A DNA stretch of 64,000 nucleotides from Verpa conica. Taxonomy: Eukaryota; Ascomycota; Pezizomycetes; Pezizales; Morchellaceae. How positions within the stretch are numbered: position 1 is the stretch's first letter; every line of letters begins with the position of its first letter. The DNA lies in the NCBI GenBank assembly GCA_033030425.1, contig JAUFSD010000002.1, positions 186,001 through 250,000 of the forward strand, written 5' to 3'. The notes below the pieces were generated by a model, which did no database searches, was not told where the DNA came from, and saw only the letters and a list, made by a program, of their open reading frames with translations. Positions 1 to 11,425 of this stretch are shown in pieces. Both the position numbers and the translations under genes were made by a program.

Positions 1-1
1 T

Positions 2-2080
2 GTCAGGCCTAATGGGAAGCCGCTTGGAACCGCAACCGTCGTAGGGCCGACCTCCACCGGAAGACCGTCGACTAACGGGAGGCCTTCGACTAACGGGAAG
101 CCTTCGACTAACGGGAAACCGACGACCACCGGAAAACCGACGACTACCGGGAAGCCTTCGACTAATGGGAAACCGTCGACCAACGGGAAACCTTCGACTA
201 ATGGGAAACCTTCGACTAATGGGAAACCGACGACTAACGGGAAACCGTCGACTAACGGGAGGCCTTTGACAAACGGGAAGCCTTCGACTAATGGGAAACC
301 TTCGACTAACGGGAAACCGTCGACTAACGGGAAGCCTTCAACGAACGGGAAACCGTCGACTACCGGGAAGCCTTCGACTAACGGGAAACCGACGACCAAC
401 GGGGGGCCTCTGACAAACGGGAAGCCTTCGACTAATGGGAAACCTTCGACTAACGGGAAACCGTCGACTAACGGGAAGCCTTCGACGAACGGGAGACCTT
501 CAACGAACGGGAAGCCTTCGACTAACGGGAAGCCGTCGACCAACGGGAAGCCGCTGGTCAATGGGAAGCCAGTCAACGGAAAGCCCCCAGTCACCAGGAA
601 CCCAACTAATGGTAAACCTCCAGTCAATGGGAAGCCAGTCAATGGAAAGACGCCTACCACCAGGAACCCGGTCAACGGAAAGCCCCCAGTCAACGGAAAG
701 CCGATCAATGGGAAGCCGACCAACGGGAAGACGCCTACCACCGGGAAGCCAGTCAATGGGAAGCCAGTCAATGGGAAGCCGCCTACCACTAGGAATCCAG
801 TCAACGGGAAGCCCCCTACCACTAGGAACCCAGTCAATGGAAAACCCCCTACCACTAGGAACCCGGTCAATGGGAAGCCGGTCAACGGGAAGCCCCCAAG
901 CACCAGGAACCCAACTAATGGTAAACCTCCAGTCAATGGGAAGCCAGTCAATGGAAAGCCGCCTACCACTAGGAATCCGGTCAACGGGAAGCCTCCAGTC
1001 ACCAGGAATCCAGTCAATGGGAAGCCGGTCAACGGAAAGCCCCCAGTCACCAGGAACCCAACTAATGGGAAGCCTCCAGTCAATGGGAAGCCAGTCAATG
1101 GGAAGCCCCCAAGCACTAGGAAGCCGGTCAATGGAAATCCTCCTGTCAACGGGAAGCCGGTCAACGAGAAGCCGCCTACCACCAGGAAGCCAGTCAATGG
1201 GAAGCCTCCTACCACTAGGAAGCCAGTCAATGGGAAGCCTCCTACCACTAGGAAGCCAGTCAATGGGAAGCCTCCTACCACTAGGAATCCGGTCAACACG
1301 AAGCCTCCTACCACTAGGAATCCGGTCAACACGAAGCCTCCTACCACTAGGAATCCGGTCAACACAAAGCCTCCTACCACTAGGAAGCCGGTCAACGGAA
1401 AGCCGCCTGTCAATGGAAAGCCGCCTGTCAACGGGAACCCCCCGAGCACCAGGAAGCCTGTCAATGGAAAGCCGCCTACCACTAGGAACCCGGTCAACGG
1501 GAAGCCACCTGTCAATGGAAAGCCTCCAGTCACCAGGAACCCGGTCAATGGAAAGCCGCCTGTCAACGGGAAGCCACCAGTCACCAGGAAGCCAGTCACC
1601 AGGAAGCCGCCTGTCAACGGAAAGCCTCCAGTCAATGGGAAGCCTCCAGTCACCAGGAAACCTCCAGTCAATGGGAAGCCGCCAGTCAAGCCAACCAGGA
1701 CCCCCAATAACAACTACCCGACCCCCAATTTCCCTCGACCATCTTTCCCGAGATATCCTAATACCCAGACCTACCCAAGCTATCCTTCTCCTCAGACCTA
1801 CCCAAGCTTCCCTCGACAAAACCAAGGATACCCTTCACCAAGGCCTTATACTCCCCAGAGATATCCTAGCCAAGGATATCCCCAGCAGAACCCGTACTCC
1901 GCCCCCGCTCCACGTTATAACCCAGGATACCCTCAGAACACCTATTCCCCTCAAAACTCTTATTCCCCTCAGAACTCGTATTCTCCTCAGAACTCTTATT
2001 CACCTCAGAACTCTTATTCTCCTCAGGGTTATCCTAGATCTTACGGCTACCCGCAAGTCCCTGAATATAGCTACCGTTAA
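2..2080 (+). CDS. NGKP-repeat low-complexity protein (5' end outside window)
   Basis: The frame is open from the left edge to a TAA at 2078-2080, so the start lies upstream and at least 692 residues are seen. No ATG opens the visible part. Residues encoded to about 1690 are tandem variants of a short Pro/Asn/Gly/Lys unit: first PSTNGK hexapeptides, then longer units mixing [10 protein letters not shown] and PTTRNP. From about 1690 the composition changes to Pro/Tyr/Gln/Ser with YPS and PQNSYS repeats. No cysteine, membrane segment or catalytic domain is visible. I do not recognise a family. By composition it could be an extracellular matrix, cell-wall or adhesive protein, but that is inference; no signal peptide can be checked because the N-terminus is missing. 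The repeat also keeps a second plus frame and one minus frame open; I take the frame ending at 2080 as real because its non-repeat tail is compositionally coherent. Confidence 0.6.
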   Translation, partial: VRPNGKPLGTATVVGPTSTGRPSTNGRPSTNGKPSTNGKPTTTGKPTTTGKPSTNGKPSTNGKPSTNGKPSTNGKPTTNGKPSTNGRPLTNGKPSTNGKPSTNGKPSTNGKPSTNGKPSTTGKPSTNGKPTTNGGPLTNGKPSTNGKPSTNGKPSTNGKPSTNGRPSTNGKPSTNGKPSTNGKPLVNGKPVNGKPPVTRNPTNGKPPVNGKPVNGKTPTTRNPVNGKPPVNGKPINGKPTNGKTPTTGKPVNGKPVNGKPPTTRNPVNGKPPTTRNPVNGKPPTTRNPVNGKPVNGKPPSTRNPTNGKPPVNGKPVNGKPPTTRNPVNGKPPVTRNPVNGKPVNGKPPVTRNPTNGKPPVNGKPVNGKPPSTRKPVNGNPPVNGKPVNEKPPTTRKPVNGKPPTTRKPVNGKPPTTRKPVNGKPPTTRNPVNTKPPTTRNPVNTKPPTTRNPVNTKPPTTRKPVNGKPPVNGKPPVNGNPPSTRKPVNGKPPTTRNPVNGKPPVNGKPPVTRNPVNGKPPVNGKPPVTRKPVTRKPPVNGKPPVNGKPPVTRKPPVNGKPPVKPTRTPNNNYPTPNFPRPSFPRYPNTQTYPSYPSPQTYPSFPRQNQGYPSPRPYTPQRYPSQGYPQQNPYSAPAPRYNPGYPQNTYSPQNSYSPQNSYSPQNSYSPQNSYSPQGYPRSYGYPQVPEYSYR
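60..1690 (+). repeat. Coding minisatellite, 18-nt and longer units
   Basis: Tandem array within the NGKP gene. To about position 560 the unit is mostly 18 nt (one hexapeptide of the PSTNGK type). From there units become longer composites built from [10 protein letters not shown] and PTTRNP blocks, with near-identical neighbours (for example three copies around 1290-1380), which points to recent unequal exchange or slippage. Length is likely to vary between strains. Confidence 0.85.
1936..2026 (+). repeat. Short coding repeat, PQNSYS units
   Basis: About five consecutive 18-nt units encode PQNSYS near the C-terminus of the NGKP-repeat protein. It is separate in sequence from the upstream array. 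Confidence 0.8.
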
Positions 2081-3986
2081 GGAGCCATTCCCCATCTGGA
2101 CATTCCTTGCCCTCATTCTTCAAACAGTGGTAGTGCCGGCAGTAACGGAGCTGTGCAAGAGAAAACCAATACGGAAAATAAGGAATAATATTGGTTGTAT
2201 GTCAGTATCTGTTTCAAAGGGTCGGTGTAGATTGAGAGGGGAAACGTTGTAGAAGCCGGTGATGATGAGTTTATGAAGGATTCTTTTTTTTTCTTTCTTT
2301 CTTTCTTTCTTTTTGTTGGAATGGTGGTGGATTGCATGTGTTGGAGTTTATGGGATTGATTTTTTTCTTTCCGTTCGGTTGGTGGGTGGGGGGATTTGGA
2401 GATTTGTATTGCGTGAATTCTTGTATTGTGGGGAATTTTAGTTGGAATATCTGTTATTAGATAGACAGTGCATGTTTGTGGGTGTGTGATGAAGAGTTGG
2501 AAATATACCATATGATCTCATATCATGAATTATTTGTTTTTCCAGAGTGCAGAGAAGTGTGATAACTAGATATCGAGTCACTTTTCATGACTGTAGTAAG
2601 CAAGCAGTCTGCCTTGTGGCATATATAACACCGTCTTTTATAGCCCAATAGTTGTAGTATATTATAGGCTTATATTGTAGGGAAAGTGATATTCAACACC
2701 TAACTACTCCATCCACTTCATCCCTCATACAACCCCCCGACTCCATTCCTCGGAACCTCGGACAGCACCCAGGCACACAACGAAAGAATTATTCCACTCC
2801 AGTATCGAAAAGTTAGGCAACCCAGAAGATGCGAAGACATTTTACAGAGATCCAGCCCTCAACGCGTAATGGAGATGTTGCCACCGGAGTCCTAGGCATG
2901 AGCACGCAAAGGCCGTCGCAAGATAAGTATGAGGAGGTGTGTGGAGGAGAATAGTTATATACGCAAGCTAGACTTGGCGCCAAGTACCCTAGGGTTAGGG
3001 GCTTGAGGCTCAGCTCTACGGCATAGATGTTTTACTCTTCCTATGGGTTAGTCCACCAAAGAATAGAACCTTAGAGTATATCTATCTTTGACATTACACC
3101 CTAACCAGAGCTTCTCGAAACCCCTTCTTTGCAGCTACCGCATTAGCACAAGTCCCTCTCCAGAAACTAAAGCTAATAGCTTCACATAAAAAAAAAAAAC
3201 TCGGTACTAAAAAAAAACACAGTAAGCAAAAATTAAAAAAAAAAACACATCTTACAAACAGCCCCTTAGTACTAGAGCTTGATCCCCCTCCCTCCACTAG
3301 GATTGCTGCGGCGATCGTCCCGTTGTGAATACGGGGTTTTGAATAGGATGTGCAACCCGCGACGGAGGCTCCCCCGCGGCCTTGGCTTAATCTTTTTCCC
3401 CCCCGTCTTACTTGCTTTTGGGTACTATTATATAACAACGCTCCAAGAAACAGTTTTTTCGTTCGTTCTTTCTTTCTTTCCTGGTCTGATATCTACGATG
3501 GGGGGGGGTTTTTTTTTTTTGCTATGTGTTGGAAATATCGACTACTCAATAATTCTCGGCACCTATATTCCTCGGCACTGAGATCCCGGGTGGGGGGGCA
3601 GATTACAGATAAGAGTACATATGTACAGAGACGGCCAATGAACTATCAACCAAAATCCGAAGTCGACATATTAAGCTGGATTCTACAAAGGAAAAGGATT
3701 GAGATTTATAGAGAAAGAGCTAATCTAACAAGACAAAGGAGAAGGAGGAATAACAAACAAAAAAAAACTCCAAAAAAATGAACGTTTGAGTGTCTTATAA
3801 CACAGACCAGACGACTATATACTACGACTACTATTTAATAACCGTACCACCAATATTACGACTCTATATGATCTCGTAACAAAGCGTTCAGGTCGTACCT
3901 TAACGCCTACCCACTAACAAAAGCAAAAAAAAAGAAAAGAAGAAGAAAAAGAAAAGAACCATCTAAGGAGAGAAAAAAAAAAGGAA
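2081..3986. other. Convergent intergenic region
   Basis: Lies between the 3' ends of the NGKP gene (+) and the CE2-like gene (-). It holds a (TTTC)n tract at about 2282-2315, several A or T homopolymers (for example 3187-3245, 3500-3525) and no supported gene. Short open frames here use no recognisable domain. Confidence 0.6.
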
Positions 3987-5728
3987 TTAACCAGATTTAT
4001 CATAATCCTCATTCCTTTTTACGCCCCCGTTTAACAACCCTCTCTCAACCTCAACCTCCTCCATACCCAATCTCTTCCTCCCAATAACCGCAGCCACAGT
4101 ACCAACAATAATGCTCCTGGACATCCACAATCCCCACAAACCCACAAGAACCAGAACAGCTCTCCACACCGCGCTGTGGACCCTCCTACTATTCTCCTGC
4201 CCTCCAAGGTCCAAACACACACTCTGCGCTTTGGACCACGCCACCGTGCCACCAAACTTATTCAACGACAGCGTCGAGAGGGCCGACGGAGGAGGCAAGA
4301 AGAACGGGCAGACCGCGCGAAGATATGCATTTTCTTCCGATGATGCAGAAGACGGGAGGGAAACTAGGTGGATGTTTTCTTCGCCTGTTCCCTCCTGTAG
4401 TACAGTTACTGCTTTTGTTGTAGCTTTGTAGAGCCTCTCTCGGAGCTGTGTGACTTCGGGGCTGGGCTTGAGGCTGTATGGTGGGAGAGAGGTGTATTTG
4501 CTGTTTCGCGCTATAACGAGGATCTTCGCGGTGGGGTGTGCTTGGGTGCGGAGACGCGCGAGGAATAGGACGAGCGCGTGGGTGTAGTCGTCTGGGTTCT
4601 GTTGGTGTATTAAGATGTCGAAGACGCCGAGATCGACAATGACGAAGTTTACCGCGGGGATAGGCACTTGGGGGTTTGTTGAGAGCTCTGGGAAACGGTA
4701 TGGTGTGTTGATGTGCGAGTTGTGGTGGGGGTCGAGGTTCGAGTCGGGTTCTAACGCATTAAGTGCAAAAGGGGAGGTTTGGAAGTATTGATCAAAGAGT
4801 CCAGCTTGATCTTTGCAGGATGTAAGGAGACATGTTCCTGAGACTTTGGTCAGTAAGTGGGCTTCTCTAAAGACTGGTAATGAGGCCGAACCTGTGGACA
4901 TATGACTATGCTTCACTCCTAATGTTTCTCCTACTCTATATTGCACGCTGTCTAGCCAGATATCCTTATTATTGCTATTCCTTCCCGCATCACTTCCTTC
5001 ACCAACAAATTCTATCGAGATTCTATTATCCTGACCCTCGATCCATTCCTTGCCCTGCTTGATCAGCGCAGTCTGCACCTCCAGCCCCTCGAAAGATAAC
5101 GGTGTTTCCGGAACGCTCGTCAAGCGGATCGTGTGCGGCTCCAATATATCCCCTCCCTGTCCTTCCAACCCTTTAATCGCAACACTGAACGTCTGCGCCC
5201 TATCGGTTTTTGTCAATTCCGATGAATTGAACGGTGGAATGCTGTATCGCACATCGTCCCCGCCATCCACAGATACATAAAAATGGTAGTCCTCAATCCA
5301 ACCCTGCGGTTTCGGCACTACCTTAACGGCGACCTTTGAGCCGTGAACTAGAACTGTGACAGAGTTCCCGGGCCACAGGGTGGATTGATAAACTGGGTTC
5401 TGTGGACGGATCGGACGCGCTGGAGATAGGAGCCATCGGCCTGTGAACTACACGTTTGTTTTTTTCTCAAATGTTAGGTTTCCCGTGGTCTGAAACAACA
5501 TCGGGAGATCCCCCAATTCCCGCATGCAACGGGCTTGGAAGAACTTACACTAAAGAGTCCCGGGTGTGTTCGGGGATTTATTATGAGGTTATCGGGGAGA
5601 TAGTATTTCGGATCAAAAAAAGTACTGTGAACACCGGCAGTACTCTCGTTCACCTGGCCGACTACGGCGGGTAGAACGACTGCAAGTAGTGACAGAAGAT
5701 TAGCGGCACTGACGGATCGGGTCTTCAT
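3987..5728 (-). CDS. Secreted, membrane-anchored CE2/SGNH-like protein
   Basis: Two exons: 5728-5549 and 5447-3987, with a 101-nt intron (GTAAGT...GTAG), giving 546 aa. The ATG at 5728 starts a signal peptide (about residues 1-24). Exon 2 opens with FTGRW, followed by a WPGNSV segment; this pattern resembles the N-terminal beta-sandwich of carbohydrate esterase family 2 proteins, which precedes an SGNH hydrolase domain. The middle has an IVDLGVFD segment where SGNH enzymes usually carry a G-x-N-D block, and I see no clear GDS nucleophile motif, so activity is doubtful. A hydrophobic helix at about 490-516 and a 30-residue charged tail suggest a type I membrane protein of the secretory pathway. 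Family assignment is by motif memory; the fold is more certain than the reaction. Confidence 0.6.
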
Positions 5729-7689
5729 TTCTGGCAGAGAGAGATGTAATAAAAAGATTGGAAGCGTCACAGACGGTCTTTAGATTTTTCGAGAGAGAGA
5801 GAATGTAAAGAGAGAGAAAGAGATAGAAAAAAAATGTGGAACAAACAGAAGGAGAAAGGGACTTCTGTCAAGATAACTCACGGTTTCATTTCTTTCCCTT
5901 AATATCATCCAATAATCAATGGGGGGGTGGAGGCTTTACTCTTTTGCTCTTTCCGATCCGGCCCAAAGCTTTGGGAGGAGGGCTAAAATGCTTGGCCAAA
6001 AGAGATATTCATGAGTATATAGTCAACATTCCCCACTGATGTTCGTGGTTTGATCCATGGCCTCTGATCTTCACCCGAGCCCTTGATCTCTCGACTTCTC
6101 TTTCACAGAAAAACCCTTCTTTACAACCGCTCAGTCAAGAACCGAGATCTGTTTCAAAAGGTAAAAAAGAAAAGAAAAACGTGTTTCCGCCACCAACGTG
6201 AACCGTTGACGAAATGCCAAGACACCTTTTTTTAAAGGCAAGACCCTTAAGACAAAAGTATGCGGCACAGCCTCAAGCCCAAGCGGCCGGGTTTAACCAG
6301 AACCGACTTCAAGATAGAGTGTTTTCTGCGGGTTAGGTTAGGTTGCAGACAAGAGGGGGAGGAGCGGGACAGGGGTTGGGGTTGGGGCAGGGGTAGGGGA
6401 GGATTAACAGGCATCGGCAGGGTTGTTCCGAGCACATGGAGAATAGTTCAAAGCGGTTAACAGAGTGTGAACCTCAGAAGGTTTTACCCTACTTTACTTT
6501 TCCTCCAATAGAGTTCTCTGGAATTTCACCTCCCTCTAATAGTTTCAACTATAGGGTTTAGTTGTAGGCTTCTTCCTAGTTAAAACGACGTTATTCAAAT
6601 AAAAAGTCATAGAGTTTGAATCAGTACGTATTTGAATTGAACTGCTCTAACTAACCCCCCTTAAGAAACCCAAGAACCCCCCCCTTCTTCCAAGAACTCA
6701 CAAGAATAACAAGAAAGGACGCGCGTATACTTCTTGGCTTTCCTTTTTACCCCCCCCCTCCTCCAATGCCGCTTGTCCCGTAGTTCGGTATACCGCCAGG
6801 ACCTTGGCTTGATAGGAAGTGGTTCGAACTGCAGCTTTCTTGGATTTGTTTCAGCACTGCCCTTCTTGGCGGACTGTTTTTTCTTCCCTCAATGCCTTGG
6901 AAGATCTGATAAAACTGTAGATTGTCTTCTTCCAATTAAAAAAAGGGGGAGATAGTAACCTCGAAAAGCTAAAGAACCTGGGGAGTGGCCAGTGCACTTT
7001 CGGTATGAACTAATCTATGTGTGGGGCAGGTTATTTCTAGTGGATGGACGCTTACAACCTGTCAAAGATTACCGGGAGCCAAGATTCACATTTCACTTCA
7101 TTGGGGACGGCATTAAGCTAATCCCAATACGCCATCTGTAACCCCCCCCTCCCCCACTTTGCTTGTAGTTGGTTGCCGATATATTCCGTTGAATATATGC
7201 TAAAGCCATACGCAGGGTGATATTATTAAGGGATTCGTACCACAATACTCATTGACTATATACACATTCTTATACGTAACTCATAGTGGAGAGATAGAAT
7301 TAAAATACACTGTATTGGTGTCTTGACGACCCAACATATACAATATTTGATACTACCGTTCTAGACCGACCCTAACCCCCCCTCCCTCGAGTGACCTTGC
7401 ATGACCTGAAAAGAACTCCCCCCCAGCTAAAAGACTCCCTACCTAGATCCGTTTCTAACATTCCCGTAAGAATGTGATATTCTTTTTTAACGCTACAACG
7501 AGACTAAACGTCTACACTCCCCCCTTGCTCTGTACCGCAACAAATTTATACAAGAAGATACCATCACTACCACCGCATCACGACAACTACTTTTTTCCCC
7601 CACCCTCGCTCCAAAAGGATAGAAAAAAATAACCCGAAAAGAGAAAAGAGAAAAGAAAAACACAGAAAAAAACCACTGTACACACCTCT
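5729..7689. other. Intergenic region upstream of the CE2-like gene
   Basis: Directly 5' of the CE2-like start there is a GA-rich stretch (about 5785-5830), CT-rich in the gene's sense, typical of fungal promoters. The rest holds C and T homopolymers (about 6655-6690, 6750-6762, 7140-7160, 7375-7385) and no gene I can support. Confidence 0.5.
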
Positions 7690-10628
7690 TCACCACCGTT
7701 GCTCTTGAAACTGCTTCTCTCGCCTCTTCTCCTGCCACATCTTCTCCTCCCACCTCTTCAGGATACTCGCTACCTCTTCCGCCTTTTTTACTCCCGCCTG
7801 TCTCCTCACAGCCCGCAGAACCCACTTCTGCCTGGCACTCGTTATCCTTACCGGTATACCCTCTCTGATAGTCCTCTGCACCGCCGCCACGGCAATCGCT
7901 AGTCCCATCGTCGGGCCCGGAGCATACCCAAGCTTCAGCATAGTGCCGTAGCAAATATGAACCCATCTGTGACACTGCCTCGCCGTCAGGGCCGGCGAAT
8001 TTGCAAACTTCCACGCCATTGCCACGAGTAGGCGTCTTTTCGGGAGTCTTCGCGGCGCAACACTGGGCTGGTCGGGGGTGAAGGGGAACTTGTTAGGGCG
8101 GGTAAGGAAACGGTAAGCCGAGAGGGCGAGATGTGGGTGTTTTGATGCCACAGTGGCGATGTAGGATGCAAAAGTGGAGTATTGTGATTTTGCGTAGATC
8201 TTTAGCATGGCGAGGGCGCTTTCGGGGTGGTCTGCGGTCATGGTTCGGATGAGTAGTGCGTACTGGGATGAGGAAGGGCGGATGCCGTAGCTGTTGAGGG
8301 AGTATAGCATTCTGACGATCTCGTGGTGTTGGCCGAGACGGTAGAGGGTGTAGACCATGTCGAGGAGGAGAGTTCGGCAGGGTACGCCGGTTCCTTTGAA
8401 TGCGAGAATGGCGGTTGCGAATGGACTGAGTCGGCTCTCTCTTCCTGTCTCTATTCCCATTTCTATACCGGATCGGGTGTCTGGGTCCATGCCCACGCCT
8501 TGCATTTCCATCTTTCTTAGTTTGATAAACACCGCTTTGGCTTTCTCCTTCTCGGAGCCGTCTTGGCCTTCGATTGCCATTCGGAAGGGCAGATAGTGCC
8601 GCACCACGAACCGGGCAATCTCGGGATCGCTTCGGAAGGCTAGGTATTTAGGTGCTAATCCTTTCCGTAGCACAACACCTTCCAGCGCCCAAAGTGCAAT
8701 GCTCTCCTCGTTCTTCCAAAGACGGCTCTGCGCAACTGATGCCAGGAACGGCCAAAGAACTCTCACGGGAAATATCTCGTCCCCTTTGCGCTGGCAATTC
8801 ATCGTAATCCTGTTTATTGTCATCGTGAAAAGCTGATCAAGCTGTTCCTGGGAAAGTACATCCAAAAAGTGTGACAGGAACGGAATGCTCTCATCCAGCG
8901 ACATGACATCAACCCTCTTGTCCTCATTCCCTTGCCAATTCCACACCCAAGCCTCAACCAGCGTCGCAAGATGATTTATATCCACATTTCCTTGGAGCCG
9001 TAAGATGATGATCTCCATACACATCTTCAGCAACACTGTAGCCCCATTGCCTTCCCACCATTGTGATTTCCTCCCAAACTTTAGTCGACAGGCCCGGCCG
9101 ATGAATGCCGCAAATGTGTTTTTTGTAATGTCCCTTATTGTTATCGCCTGGGACGCATTCAGGGCTTCCCAGAGATCAACAAGCTCCTCCTCTGTTCTCA
9201 CACTAGTCCGGTCAACGCCGCGGATCCCAGCACGTACGTCCAGATCCGACAAGAACCCAAACTTCTCAACCTTCAGCGCAGCCATGATAAGCTTGTACGC
9301 ATCCCGATAACGAACCATATCGCAGAGCAATTCGCAGAGCCTCCCGATATTATTGGTTCCCGGAACGTTGATCAGGGGGTTCAAAGCGTACTTTAACGAA
9401 TCATCAATGCCACCGAGATCAACGAAGCGTTGGAATATAGCCCGACTAGTCTCGATACCTATCCCCACCCCCGAGGTGATTATCCTATCGTTGATACCGC
9501 AGAGCATCTTAACATCCGTTGCCCCAGCTATCTCCATCGCAAACACCTCTTCCTTCGGCGGGGCACCTGAAGCCAAGATCTGCGACATCATCTGCGCTGT
9601 TTCTTTCAACACCGCCGTATGTAACTCCTGCTGCACACGGACTTCCAACTCCGCCAGCATCGCGCGGAACCGCTCTCTGTGCTGTTTCTCGCAAGCTTCG
9701 CACAGCTCCTCTAGTATTTCCTTCCGCCGCTCACTCTCGAATTTCTCTAAGCTCAGCCAGACAAGGTCCACGCCTTCCACAGCTAGTACATCCTCGCTCT
9801 CGAGAACCTCCAAGAACCTGTGGTACATTCCTGCCCCTAGCAGTCGTTGGAAAAGTGAGACTACCGTCCTGCTGCTTAGTTGCAGGTGTGGAGAGTGTCT
9901 TTTGAGCGCTTTGTGCTCGTTGATGATCCACCGCACTGACTTCTTGCCGCTCAGGATGCCGCTCTCTAGTGATAGCAACGCTTCGGTGGATGAGGGTGTT
10001 GAGATGGATAAAGGTTTTGGCGGCGGCGGCGGGAGGTCGTCTGGGCGGGATGGAAAGAATGTTTCTATCGGCTTGAATATAGAGCTCAAGAAGTGAGACA
10101 GCGTTGATCCTGTATCCTCTAGTTTGTAATGCACACCTTTAGGTCTCCGAGCCCCGTTCTGGCCCTCAAGTGTAGAACCTACCACCACTACATCAGCGAG
10201 AGTAATTTCTTGGGATATGTGAAAGAAAAAAACGAACCATCTAAACCAAACCCTTCTAAACCACCACCACCACCACCACCACTCTTCCCAAAACTCCATG
10301 AAAACGTCGGAGGTGTCTCATCCCACTTTCCAACACCAACCAAGAACTGATCCTGCTTGACCGTCGTCGCCTCCGCCCGAACCATACTCATCCTCCTCCT
10401 GAGCAACCTCCGACTATAATCCTCGCTATCGAACTCGCACCTCACGCCCGACTGAGAGACACGAGAGCAACAGAACGACTGGAACTCACGTCTCAGGAAC
10501 TCATCCGTCAGCCAAATGTGCGATTGTTGTTGTAGTTGTAGTTGCGGTTGCGATAGTGGTAGTGCTAGTGGTAGTGTTAATTGATGCTGGATGAGGCGGC
10601 CGCGGCGACCACATTGTCGGGCAAGCAT
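7690..10628 (-). CDS. Mitochondrial PPR-like protein
   Basis: Exon 1 is 10628-10490 (ATG at 10628), donor GTGAGT; exon 2 runs from 10178 (or 10187; both acceptors keep phase) to the TGA at 7690. Product about 875 aa. The N-terminus (MLARQCGRRGRLIQ...) is rich in Arg, Gln and Leu and nearly lacks acidic residues, as in mitochondrial presequences. The body is alpha-helical; around 8180-8420 it has helix pairs of pentatricopeptide type (MVYTLYRLGQHHEIVRML, then SSQYALLIRTM about 35 residues on). The C-terminus is basic with a coiled-coil-like WEEKMWQEKRREKQ. PPR proteins of fungi act on mitochondrial mRNAs or translation; the target here is unknown. The intron contains a CCA run that reads as poly-Trp if translated, which would mislead a gene finder into starting at 10299. 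Confidence 0.65.
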
Positions 10629-11425
10629 GAAAAAGCTGTTGTGGTCCTTGTTCTCTGTTCTCTGTTCTTTTTCTTTTTCTTTTCCAAAGGAGTTTCGCAT
10701 GTCACCACCACCCCCCAACTCCGGATTGTAATTCTCTCTCTCTCTCTCTCTGGGGGGAATGGGGGGAGGGTGGGAGAGAGGGAAAAAAAAAAAGGGAGCT
10801 GCTTCTGTTTGGTGGCGCGGGGGGGGCCTAGGAATTGGTTTTTGTGGGTTGAGTTTGGATGTTGGCTTGGGTGCCAAGACTTCGAGATGCGGTCACGTGA
10901 GCTGGAGCCCCACTTCCGTCATAGTGGGGGGGGGGGAATTTGTTAGGAGGGGTTTTTTTTGATCTTTAGGATGCGTATGGCGGATTGAACTTGGCTAGGT
11001 TTTTGTCTAGTTGGTTCTTAGGTGGTGGATTGGGTTTGTGGGGCTGTGTAATTCATTGGTACCTTACTTGGTTCACAAGATGTCAGCGCTGTATGTTGTG
11101 ATCTTTGAGTAGCTTTTATTGTGTTGAGATTCTAAGAAAGGGTATAGTCAATGTTGGAGAGTATCTTGCTTTTCCTACAATTTCCCTCTGCTGGCTATTG
11201 GCAGTGTCAATGATCACTTGGCATTCCAGCACCTCCACCCACCTCCTTCTATTCCCTCCCGTCTTGTTCCCTCCTTTTGCTCCCCAGTTATAAAAGCTTT
11301 CTATAACCTACTTTCAAAAAAAAAAACTGAAAAAAACTCATCCACCAAAACCCATAAGCAAACAATTATTCCCTAAAAATACAAATCCACTACACACCGC
11401 CAAAAAGCCTACTACCTACCTACCC
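10629..11425. other. Promoter region of the PPR-like gene and 3' flank of ARP4
   Basis: Contains a (TC)n microsatellite at 10733-10751, a CACGTG E-box at 10894-10899 and G or A homopolymers. No gene is supported. Confidence 0.5.
10733..10751 (+). repeat. (TC)n microsatellite
   Basis: Uninterrupted TC dinucleotides upstream of the PPR-like gene start. Confidence 0.9.

Noticed and set aside
435..2252. 605-codon plus-strand frame and a 441-codon minus-strand frame (500-1825) over the NGKP gene
   Set aside because: Both arise from the stop-free tandem repeat; neither has a non-repetitive domain, and the frame ending at 2080 has a coherent tail.
2985..3005. Telomere-like TAGGGTTAGGG motif (also near 22403)
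   Set aside because: Single short occurrences, not arrays; surrounding housekeeping genes argue against a telomere.
7493..8014. 173-codon minus-strand frame
   Set aside because: Overlaps the end of the PPR-like gene in another frame; low-complexity product.
9353..10096. 247-codon plus-strand frame
   Set aside because: Antisense to the PPR-like gene, Ser-rich, no domain.
10188..10299. Protein start at 10299 with a seven-tryptophan run
   Set aside because: The Trp run is a CCA microsatellite inside the intron; the ATG at 10628 with an intron in matching phase gives a better mitochondrial N-terminus.
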